Source: JAJTDS01 sp964202895
GTDB lineage: Bacteria; Pseudomonadota; Alphaproteobacteria; Rickettsiales; UBA1997
Direction of reading: 5' to 3'
Length of the DNA: 64,000 nt
NCBI GenBank assembly: GCA_964202895.1
Contig: CAXNJM010000001.1
Span: forward strand, 1,116,001 to 1,180,000
Position 1 is the first letter of the stretch. Each line of letters opens with the position of its first letter. The translations under genes and the position numbers were made by a program. Under the pieces are notes generated by a model. The model did not search any database. It was not told where the DNA came from and saw only the letters and a program-made list of their open reading frames with translations. Positions 44,650 to 52,141 of this stretch are shown here, one piece after another.

Positions 44650-46508
44650 TAAAATTTACCAGCAACTTCTCGCATTGGAGTTTCGTTTATAATAAACTCA
44701 AGATTTTTTTCTCTTCTTATTTCAAGAACTGCGGTTTCAGGTTTTGTTAGAGCATTCTTTTTTGATATTTCTTCTAAAATTAAGAATAGTTTTTCGTTAA
44801 TTTTGTTTAAAAAATTGTCATAAGGAACATTATTTTGTTGCGATAATCCTTTATTTTGTTTAGCTATAATGTTACTTTTGATGCTTTCAACTGCAGAAGA
44901 AATTGCGGTATTGAAAGATGGAAATTTATCTATTTTTAAAGTAACTGAACCAGAAGGTGAGTTGTCATCAATAAAATTATCAATTTGACCATTAGCAGTG
45001 AATTTTATTTCATTGCTAGATAGTTCAAAATTATTTATCTTGATAGAATATCCAGAATTAGTGCCTATTTCTGATTTATGAGCAGGCGATATTTCTGGCA
45101 ATGTTGGCGCAGGAGTGTTTTGATTATTTGCTACAGTAGGAACTGGCGGTATGTTATTCACATCAGAAGGGGTGGGATTAGCATTTGAAGCATTAACATT
45201 GTTTGTAGTAGGGCTAGGGTTTATGTTATTTGCTTGTTCTGTTGCTGGTTGAGCATTTGCTGTTTTAATATTATTTTCTTTCTTTGCAGTAGATTCTGAA
45301 CTATTAATTACTGTATATACAAAATCTAAAGAAAGATTGAATTTTGAATTTTGTTTACTGGGCTCGATTATTATTTTTGGCTGTTCAACTTGACCGTTAG
45401 TATTGTTGGCGATAGCTGAAGCATTGTTTGCAGGATTCGGCACGACATCAACCGAATTTACAGCTGGAGCATTGCTATTGATTGTAGGTGAATTATTGAC
45501 TGAGGCACTAACTTGTTGAGCAAGGGCAGGCGAGCCAGATTGAGAGGCTATTTTTACTGCTTCTTGCGGATTAATTGGCTGATTATTATTCGATGTTCCA
45601 GAATTATTATTGGGATTTATATTTGGATTAATATTGTCGTTAGAAGCTACTTGTTGTGGAGCTACTTGTGGATTATTGATGTTAGAATTTGAACCTAATT
45701 CGCTTGCAGGCTTTAATTCTGTTTTAATAGGAGGAATTGCCTGTGAATTTATTGAGGAATTTATTGAGGAATTTATGGTTGAATTGATAGAATTTATTTG
45801 TGATCCTGTTGTAACTTGTTGCTCTGGATTGATTAGCAATGTGCTATTTGTTGAGTTGTTAATGTTGTTGCCAATGGTTATTTCTCCTGTTTTTATTCCT
45901 TCATTTATTTTTTTCTCAAAAACATTTTGATAAATGCTAGCAAGGTTAACTCCTTCCATGTCTTTGATATCAATATTAAATTTTAGAGCAACTTGATTGT
46001 TAGCAGTTTCTAAAGTTTCCATTTTGATGATATTGCTAGAAGAGCTGTAAAAAGGGGGTTTTTGATCTTCTAAGATAGTGTAGCCAGAATCTTGATAGTC
46101 GAAGCTTGATATTCCTTCATTATTGAAAGAGATGCTGATTTTTGGGCTTTCTTTAAATTCAATATTTCTGATAGTGTTAGAATCATTATCGAAAACGGTT
46201 ACTTGTTCTAATATATTGGCAGAGAATGATTTACTAAAAATTCCGGTATTTGCCTCAAGTTTTTTGACGGTAACCTGATATTTAGAAATGGAGGGAATGT
46301 TAAATTTTAAATCAGATATTGTGATTTTTTGGGAAAATGGGAATCCGGACACCGAAACGCTTGATGCCGATATGCTAGAACTATTTTTACTAATTAAATT
46401 ATTGATTTTTTTTTCTGTTTGACCAGTTCTTACAAACCAAAAAAAGCTATAAGAAATTGTTATAACTAGAAAGATTATTCCTAGTTTTATTGCCGGAGCT
46501 TTATTCAT
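44649..46508 (-). CDS. DUF2125-family envelope protein with Asn/Pro/Gln-rich insert
   Basis: The protein has 619 residues with one N-terminal membrane anchor (about 8-26). FFWFVRTGQTEKKINNLI and SVSVSGFPFSQKITISDLKF are the family opening of DUF2125, an alphaproteobacterial envelope family resembling AsmA-like proteins. A low-complexity stretch rich in N, S, P, Q and T (about 205-445) splits the conserved part. It includes short SINS repeats from a 12-bp tandem repeat near 45750-45785. The C-terminal 150 residues return to ordered sequence. Function unknown. It lies between fdx and prmC on the same strand. Confidence 0.78.
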   Translation of the reverse strand: MNKAPAIKLGIIFLVITISYSFFWFVRTGQTEKKINNLISKNSSSISASSVSVSGFPFSQKITISDLKFNIPSISKYQVTVKKLEANTGIFSKSFSANILEQVTVFDNDSNTIRNIEFKESPKISISFNNEGISSFDYQDSGYTILEDQKPPFYSSSSNIIKMETLETANNQVALKFNIDIKDMEGVNLASIYQNVFEKKINEGIKTGEITIGNNINNSTNSTLLINPEQQVTTGSQINSINSTINSSINSSINSQAIPPIKTELKPASELGSNSNINNPQVAPQQVASNDNINPNINPNNNSGTSNNNQPINPQEAVKIASQSGSPALAQQVSASVNNSPTINSNAPAVNSVDVVPNPANNASAIANNTNGQVEQPKIIIEPSKQNSKFNLSLDFVYTVINSSESTAKKENNIKTANAQPATEQANNINPSPTTNNVNASNANPTPSDVNNIPPVPTVANNQNTPAPTLPEISPAHKSEIGTNSGYSIKINNFELSSNEIKFTANGQIDNFIDDNSPSGSVTLKIDKFPSFNTAISSAVESIKSNIIAKQNKGLSQQNNVPYDNFLNKINEKLFLILEEISKKNALTKPETAVLEIRREKNLEFIINETPMREVAGKF

Positions 46509-46539
46509 ATTTTAATAGTTTTGAGATTGATAATTAGGA

Positions 46540-46875
46540 TTAAACAGAAACATTTCTTGTTTCGTCGGGAACTGTCAAGGTTAGACCGTCTAGATCTTTT
46601 GTCATTGTAATCTGACAACCAAGCCTAGATGTTGGAGTTAAGCCGAATGCTAAATCGAGCATGTCTTCTTCGTCTTCTGAAGCTTGTTCAAGTTTTGAAT
46701 AATGAGATTTATCAACAATAACATGGCAAGTTGAGCAAGCTAAAGAACCTTCGCAAGCGCCTTCCAAATCAATGTCATTATTATGAGCTGCCTCTAGAAC
46801 AGTTGTACCAACTGGAACAAGAAACTCTTTTTTTTCACCCTTAACGATGAAAATTATTTTTACATTATCGACCAT
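46540..46875 (-). CDS. fdx: adrenodoxin-type 2Fe-2S ferredoxin
   Basis: This electron-transfer protein of 111 residues is of the type used in iron-sulfur cluster assembly. The four cluster ligands are C41, C47, C50 and C87 in CEGSLACSTCHV and SRLGCQIT. The acidic SEDEEDMLD helix for partner binding is present. isc genes, which usually lie beside it, are not in the window. Confidence 0.94.
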   Translation of the reverse strand: MVDNVKIIFIVKGEKKEFLVPVGTTVLEAAHNNDIDLEGACEGSLACSTCHVIVDKSHYSKLEQASEDEEDMLDLAFGLTPTSRLGCQITMTKDLDGLTLTVPDETRNVSV

Positions 46876-46983
46876 ATTTTAATAAAAAGTTAAATATTCA
46901 AGGATTAATTATCTAATCATTTTTTAAAACAAAAAATCAAATGCAAGTATTTTTTAATATTTATTAATTTTTTTAAAAGTTTC

Positions 46984-47013
46984 TTGACAGTAAAAGAATA
47001 ATTTTGTTAAAAT
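46984..47013 (+). promoter_or_regulatory. promoter of the mraZ-rsmH-ftsL-ispDF operon
   Basis: A perfect TTGACA (46984-46989) is followed after 18 bp by TAAAAT (47008-47013), a 5-of-6 match to the -10 consensus. The start of transcription would be near 47020, giving an 85-base leader before mraZ. This is the best sigma-70-type promoter seen in the window. Confidence 0.65.
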
Positions 47014-47057
47014 CCATTAAATTCCATTTTTTTACTAAATTTTTCCATTTTTTTCCA
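47013..47057 (-). promoter_or_regulatory. candidate MraZ operator (direct repeats with helical spacing)
   Basis: TCCA occurs on the plus strand at 47013, 47023, 47044 and 47054, with spacings of 10, 21 and 10 bp. The last three read TTCCA; on the minus strand this is TGGAA repeated about once per helical turn. MraZ of E. coli and Mycoplasma binds TGGG- or GTG-type direct repeats with about 10-bp spacing upstream of its own gene. Position just after the promoter fits repression. The motif is assigned by analogy. Confidence 0.5.
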
Positions 47058-47103
47058 AAAAATTATTGTAAAGATTAGCGAAACAAATAAAATTAAATAA
47101 CTA

Positions 47104-47562
47104 ATGGCACTATTTCTTTCAACATTCATTAATAAAGTCGATACAAAAGGCAGAGTTTCTTTGCCCGCTCAATTTCGCTCCGTTCTTAGTGTTGATGCTC
47201 CTAATGTTGTTATAGTTTACGAATCTTTTATCAATCAAGCAATTGAAGGTTGTGATATTGAAAGAATTAAAAAAATATCACAAGCAATTGATGATCTTGA
47301 CCCATTTTCAGAAGAAAGAGATGCTTTTTCTGCAACCGTTCTCGGTGGGGCTATTCAACTTACGATTGATGGCGAGGGCAGAATAATAATCCCGCAAGAG
47401 CTAATAAAAAAAATGAATATTAAAAATAATGTTGTTTTTGTAGGCAAGGGTTCAACTTTTGAAATCTGGGAAGTAAATAAATTTAACGATTATTCGCTTA
47501 AAGCTCGGGAAATAGCTAAGGAAAAAAGAAATATGTTAAGATTGAGCAAAAATAATGACTAA
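47104..47562 (+). CDS. mraZ: transcriptional regulator MraZ
   Basis: MraZ is the AbrB-like regulator that heads the division and cell-wall cluster. It has 152 residues and two SpoVT/AbrB-type halves: FINKVDTKGRVSLPAQFRSVL and LTIDGEGRIIIPQELIKKM. It usually represses its own operon through direct repeats, and such repeats lie upstream (47013-47057). It overlaps rsmH by 8 bp. The ATG has no Shine-Dalgarno. Confidence 0.94.
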   Translation: MALFLSTFINKVDTKGRVSLPAQFRSVLSVDAPNVVIVYESFINQAIEGCDIERIKKISQAIDDLDPFSEERDAFSATVLGGAIQLTIDGEGRIIIPQELIKKMNIKNNVVFVGKGSTFEIWEVNKFNDYSLKAREIAKEKRNMLRLSKNND

Positions 47563-48514
47563 AGAAATCAATAACGGCCATCAATTTGAATATCATTTTC
47601 CTGTAATGTTAAAGGAAGTTATTGATGCTCTTGACCCAAGAGACAATGAGATTTATGTTGATGCAACATTTGGTGCTGGTGGTTATTCAAAGGCAATAGT
47701 TGAAAAAGCAAATTGCAAGCTTTTTGCAATTGATCGCGACCCTTCGGTAAAAAAATTTGCCAATAAAATAGAAGATTTATTTCCTGATCGATTTACCCTG
47801 ATGATGGGTAGATTTTCTGAAATTAAAGAACTTTTAATGGAGCAAAAAATTTCTCAAATTGATGGCCTAGTTCTTGATATAGGGGTTTCTTCGATGCAGA
47901 TTGATGAAGAGCAAAGAGGTTTTTCGTTTGATAGTGAAGAGTTGCTCGATATGAGAATGAATCAAAATGAACAAAATATTACCGCGAAAGACATCGTTAA
48001 TAATTATGACTTTGAATCGTTATGTCAAATAATTAAAAATTTTGGAGAAGAGCCGAAGGCTAAATCGATTGCTAGAAAAATTATTAATCAAAGAATTAAT
48101 ACTCCAATTTTAAAATGCTGTGATCTCGCAAAAATTGTTAGATCTTGTTATTATGGCTATTATAAAAAAGACCCCGCAACTAAAACATTTCAAGCATTAA
48201 GAATACATATTAATCAAGAGTTAAAAGAGTTGGAGCTAATTCTTGAGGCATCAAAAACTATTTTAAAAAGCGGGGGAAGAATAGTGGTGGTTTCTTTTCA
48301 TTCTCTTGAAGATAGAATTGTGAAAAATTTTTTTAAAAAAGAATGCGAAACTACTAGTTCTGGGATATCTAGATATCAACCAAATATTAATCAATCCGAT
48401 AAAAATCCAAGTTTTTTTCTTAAAAAATCAACTGTAATTATTCCAACTGACGATGAAATCGCAGTTAATAATCGTTCTCGTTCGGCAAAAATGAGAAGTG
48501 CCATTAAAATTTAA
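47555..48514 (+). CDS. rsmH: 16S rRNA (cytosine-1402-N4) methyltransferase RsmH
   Basis: RsmH (MraW) methylates C1402 of 16S rRNA at the P site. It has 319 residues. HFPVMLKEVIDAL is the opening, VDATFGAGGYSKAI is the SAM-binding motif, and LDIGVSSMQIDEEQRGFSF, TFQALRIHINQEL and VVSFHSLEDRIVKNFF are signatures. Position after mraZ is the conserved dcw order. Confidence 0.97.
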   Translation: MTKEINNGHQFEYHFPVMLKEVIDALDPRDNEIYVDATFGAGGYSKAIVEKANCKLFAIDRDPSVKKFANKIEDLFPDRFTLMMGRFSEIKELLMEQKISQIDGLVLDIGVSSMQIDEEQRGFSFDSEELLDMRMNQNEQNITAKDIVNNYDFESLCQIIKNFGEEPKAKSIARKIINQRINTPILKCCDLAKIVRSCYYGYYKKDPATKTFQALRIHINQELKELELILEASKTILKSGGRIVVVSFHSLEDRIVKNFFKKECETTSSGISRYQPNINQSDKNPSFFLKKSTVIIPTDDEIAVNNRSRSAKMRSAIKI

Positions 48515-48517
48515 GAT

Positions 48518-48886
48518 ATGAACGATAATTTAAAAAGAAACAAAATTTATATTTGCCATTTACTAACAATAGTCTCTTTATTTGCAATTATTGCAACAAT
48601 GTTTATTATTCAATTTAAGGTTGAAGGCTTGCAAGATCAGATTGCAAAAGCAAATAATAAAATTTCTAGCTACGAAGATAAAATTGAGCTTCTTGAAGTT
48701 GAGTGGGTATACCTAACTAGGCCAGACAGAATAAGAACTCTTGCCAGCAGATATTTGCATAATAATAGCTATACTATGGCTAGTCAAATTAGAGTAATTA
48801 ATGATTTAGAAAAATATCGTGTCGCAAACTATCAAAAGAAAATTAATTTAAAAGAAAATCCACAATCTCAAACCTTAATTAATTAA
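48518..48886 (+). CDS. ftsL: cell division protein FtsL
   Basis: The protein has 122 residues, with one membrane helix (about 12-32) followed by a short coiled coil (GLQDQIAKANNKISSYEDKI). LEVEWVYLTRPDRIRTLASRYL is the conserved part of alphaproteobacterial FtsL. It bridges FtsB/FtsQ and the FtsWI synthase. Identification rests on layout, this motif and position after rsmH. ftsI, normally next, is replaced by ispDF. Confidence 0.85.
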   Translation: MNDNLKRNKIYICHLLTIVSLFAIIATMFIIQFKVEGLQDQIAKANNKISSYEDKIELLEVEWVYLTRPDRIRTLASRYLHNNSYTMASQIRVINDLEKYRVANYQKKINLKENPQSQTLIN

Positions 48887-48890
48887 AATA

Positions 48891-50096
48891 ATGACTAAAA
48901 TAGTGGCTCTAATAACAGCCTGCGGAAGAGGAACTCGGTTTGCTAGCGATGGAACTCCTAAGCAATATATGCAACTTGCAGGTGTTCCACTTCTTCGTCA
49001 TAGCATATTAGCTTTTCTAAACCATCGTCAAGTTGATGATGTGATTTGTGTGGTTCATCCTCAAGATGTTAAGCTTTATGAAGAAGCGGCAATGGGCCTT
49101 GATTTGTTGAACCCCGTATTTGGAGGCGATACTCGTCAGGCATCAATTAGAATGGGTCTTGAAGCATTAGAGCAATATAATCCAACTAAGGTTTTAATTC
49201 ATGATGGTGTTAGGCCTTTTATTTCGAAAAGAATAATTAATGGTGTTATTGAAAAATTAGAAACTCATCCCGCAGTTATTCCAGCGATTATAGTTGAGGA
49301 TACAATAAAAAAATGCGATGATGGCAAGATAGAATGGACTTTAGAAAGGGAAAATCTATGGCGAGCCCAGACTCCGCAAGGCTTTATTTATAGCGACATC
49401 TTAAATTCTCATATTGCTTTTAAAGATCTTCATTTTACTGATGATTCTGCACTTAATGAATATGCAGGAATTCCTGTTGCAATTATCCCCGGTTCGCAAA
49501 ATAATTTTAAAATTACCAATCAAGAAGATTATGAAAGAGCCCAAAGAATGGCGGGTTTATTGATTAAAAATGTAAAAGAAGAAAATCGCTGTGGAATAGG
49601 GTTTGATGTCCATAAATTCAGTGATGATAAGGTTGATGAAAATAATGTTATTCATTTATGTGGGGTTAAAGTGCCTTTTAATAAAAAAATATTAGCACAT
49701 TCGGATGGCGATGTTGCAATTCATGCTTTGATGGATGCTATTCTCGGTGCGATAGGTTGCGGTGATATTGGAGAGCACTTTCCGCCAAATGATGATAAAT
49801 GGCGGGGTATTGATTCTCGTGAGATGCTAAGAATAGTTGATAGTTTATTGAAAAAGAAGAGTGGAAAGATACTAAACCTTGACTTAATAATTATTTGTGA
49901 GAATCCAAAAATTTCTCAGTACAAAAAAGCGATGAGAGCTGAAATTGCTAGCGTGCTTAACATAGAGGAATCTAGAGTCAACATTAAAGCCACAACCACA
50001 GAAAAGCTCGGTTTTACTGGTAGAGGAGAGGGGATTGCATCTCAAGCAACGGTTTCAGTGTGGCTAACAAGAATCGAAGAATCTTTATTGTCTTAA
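48891..50096 (+). CDS. ispDF: bifunctional IspD-IspF enzyme of the MEP pathway
   Basis: The protein has 401 residues. The N-terminal IspD domain (1 to about 225) has the nucleotide-binding opening with CGRGTRF, and HDGVRPFIS. The C-terminal IspF domain begins with GIGFDVHKF, whose D239 and H241 bind the metal, followed by HSDGDVAIHALMDAILGA and TTTEKLGFTGRGEGI. It performs the third and fifth steps of the pathway around IspE. Fusion is typical of many alphaproteobacteria. Its place after ftsL, 4 bp away, is unusual. Confidence 0.95.
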   Translation: MTKIVALITACGRGTRFASDGTPKQYMQLAGVPLLRHSILAFLNHRQVDDVICVVHPQDVKLYEEAAMGLDLLNPVFGGDTRQASIRMGLEALEQYNPTKVLIHDGVRPFISKRIINGVIEKLETHPAVIPAIIVEDTIKKCDDGKIEWTLERENLWRAQTPQGFIYSDILNSHIAFKDLHFTDDSALNEYAGIPVAIIPGSQNNFKITNQEDYERAQRMAGLLIKNVKEENRCGIGFDVHKFSDDKVDENNVIHLCGVKVPFNKKILAHSDGDVAIHALMDAILGAIGCGDIGEHFPPNDDKWRGIDSREMLRIVDSLLKKKSGKILNLDLIIICENPKISQYKKAMRAEIASVLNIEESRVNIKATTTEKLGFTGRGEGIASQATVSVWLTRIEESLLS

Positions 50097-50136
50097 TGTA
50101 GCCAATTATGATTGCTTAGCGATTGTTTAGCCCTCT

Positions 50137-50790
50137 CTATGGACAGCAACAAGAGGCTTCAGCCCCTTGTTGTTGATAGAAAGTTCAAAGCTAGTTCACT
50201 TGTCATCCCGCACTCTCCGCCCGTCATCCCGACGAAAGTCGGGACCCAGCCCTAAATCTTTCTGGGTGCCGTTTTGCAACGGCATGACGAGTGTTTTAGT
50301 TCTTTCATCGCCAACTTTAACATTACCGTCATCCTGCACGAAGTTGCAGGATCCAGAAACCTGATAGATCCTGCAACTTCGCTTCGCTTCGTGCAGGATG
50401 ACGGGTGAGTTGACCTCGAACTCTCTGCTAACGGCAACAAGGGGTTTCAACCACTTGTTGTTGATAGAAAGTTCAAAGCTAGTTCACTTGTCATCTCAAC
50501 CCTTACCGTCATCCCGACGAAAGTTGGGACCCAGTTTTAAATCTTTCTGGGTGCCGTTTTGCAACGGCATGACGAGTGTTTTAGTTCTTTCATCGCGAAC
50601 CTTAACATTACCGTCATCCTGCACGAAGTTGCAGGATCCAGAAAAGCGAATTTGTTTCAACTCATTCAAGTTATGTCCGATTCCCCCCCTTCGGCAACAA
50701 GGGGTTTCAACCACTTGTGGTGAAGTTACATTCCGCTATTATTAAGCCAAGGGGCTGAAGCCCCTTGTTGCCGTTATAAAGGAGTGCGAA
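50137..50790. repeat. palindromic repeat hub 4 with a 190-bp duplication
   Basis: The gap 50097-50812 has no gene. A block of about 190 bp at 50166-50359 is repeated at 50454-50644 with few changes. Each copy contains TTGATAGAAAGTTCAAAGC, the TCATCCCGACGAAAGT module, the CTGGGTGCCGTTTTGCAACG module, GACGAGTGTTTTAGTTC, and TCCTGCACGAAGTTGCAGGA. CAACAAGG-type units flank both copies, and GGGGCTGAAGCCCC lies near 50755. Open frames up to 115 codons in both directions are by-products of the repeats. Confidence 0.85.
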
Positions 50791-50812
50791 TCTAGAAAGG
50801 CAATTTTATAAA

Positions 50813-51880
50813 TTATTCGTTTTCAGAGAGTTTTCTTGCTTCGTCATTGGCAATTAGTGCATCAATAAATTCGTCTAATTCTCCAAGCATTATTCCTTCC
50901 ATGCGATAGCTAGTTAAATTTATGCGATGATCAGTAACTCTATTTTGAGGAAAGTTATAAGTTCTGATTCTTTCTGACCTGTCTCCGCTTCCGACTTGTT
51001 CTTTTCTAGATGCTGATCTTTCTTTATCTGCCTTTTCTCTTTCTGCTTCATAAACTCTTGAGCGAAGGATTTTCATTCCCTTCTCGCGATTTTTATGTTG
51101 CGATTTTTCATCTTGTTGAGAAACTGTAATGCCAGTAGGTAGATGCACGATTCTTACTGCACTATCTGTTGTGTTGACAGATTGCCCTCCTGGGCCAGAT
51201 GCGCGAAATACATCTATTCTTAGGTCTTTTTCTTCTATTTTAATATCAATTTCTTCCGCTTCAGGAAGAACAGCAATAGTGGCCGCGGAAGTATGAACTC
51301 GACCAGAAGATTCTGTTTCTGGAACTCTTTGAACCCTATGAACTCCTGACTCAAATTTTAAGCGAGCAAATGCTCCTTTGCCACATATAATTGCTGATGC
51401 CTCTTTGTAGCCACCAAGCCCAGTATCGGAAAGAGATAATATTTCAAATTTCCAGCGATTTCTTTCGGCATATCTCTGATACATTGAAAATAATTTATAG
51501 CAAAAAAGGGCAGCTTCTTCTCCGCCTGTTCCTGCCCTAACTTCAAGAATGGCATTTTTTTCATCGGCAGAATCTTTTGGCAATAATGCTAATTTAATTT
51601 GTTTTTCAATTACGGGAATAGCCTTACTAAGGTCTATAGATTCTTGCTCTAGAAGATCTTTCATTTCTTTTTCTTCGACAACTTTGAGCATTTCCAATAT
51701 ATCTTTTAACTCTTGTTGTTTTTTTTTACAAGCTTCAATTAATTCAACAATAATTTGCATATCTGAATGTTCTTTAGATAATCTAGCAAAATTGCCCCCC
51801 AGAGCATTTGGGTCAAGTAATTTTTGCTCTAAATCTTTAAACCTAATGACTATACCATCAAGTCTTTCTGTAAATGACAT
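50813..51880 (-). CDS. prfA: peptide chain release factor 1
   Basis: RF1 ends translation at UAA and UAG. It has 355 residues. The codon-recognition region has the P-x-T motif in RVPETESSGRVHTSAAT, which marks RF1 rather than RF2. GPGGQSVNTTDSAV carries the catalytic GGQ (231-233), the site methylated by PrmC. The stop use of the window (almost only TAA and TAG) suits a dominant RF1. It is convergent with ispDF across hub 4. Confidence 0.97.
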   Translation of the reverse strand: MSFTERLDGIVIRFKDLEQKLLDPNALGGNFARLSKEHSDMQIIVELIEACKKKQQELKDILEMLKVVEEKEMKDLLEQESIDLSKAIPVIEKQIKLALLPKDSADEKNAILEVRAGTGGEEAALFCYKLFSMYQRYAERNRWKFEILSLSDTGLGGYKEASAIICGKGAFARLKFESGVHRVQRVPETESSGRVHTSAATIAVLPEAEEIDIKIEEKDLRIDVFRASGPGGQSVNTTDSAVRIVHLPTGITVSQQDEKSQHKNREKGMKILRSRVYEAEREKADKERSASRKEQVGSGDRSERIRTYNFPQNRVTDHRINLTSYRMEGIMLGELDEFIDALIANDEARKLSENE

Positions 51881-52141
51881 AATATTTAAAAGTAAAATGG
51901 TAAATTGGCAAAATAATGCCCAAAAATGTTGCCAATTATAAAGCTAAGTTCTTTTAATATGCAATATATTTTGTTGATATTTTAAGTTTTTCTATATTAA
52001 ATTTATGTTGCAATTAAAAATAATAAAAATAAATTCTCAGGGCATTAATTTGTAAGATTTAGGTTATATAAATACACCTAATGCTGAATTACTGCCATTA
52101 ATATTTTGCAAAGCCTTGCATAAATTATAATCTCAAAAACT

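Noticed and set aside
50167..50745. Several overlapping open frames on both strands between ispDF and prfA
   Set aside because: They consist of translated palindromic repeats, overlap each other on both strands and match no protein pattern.
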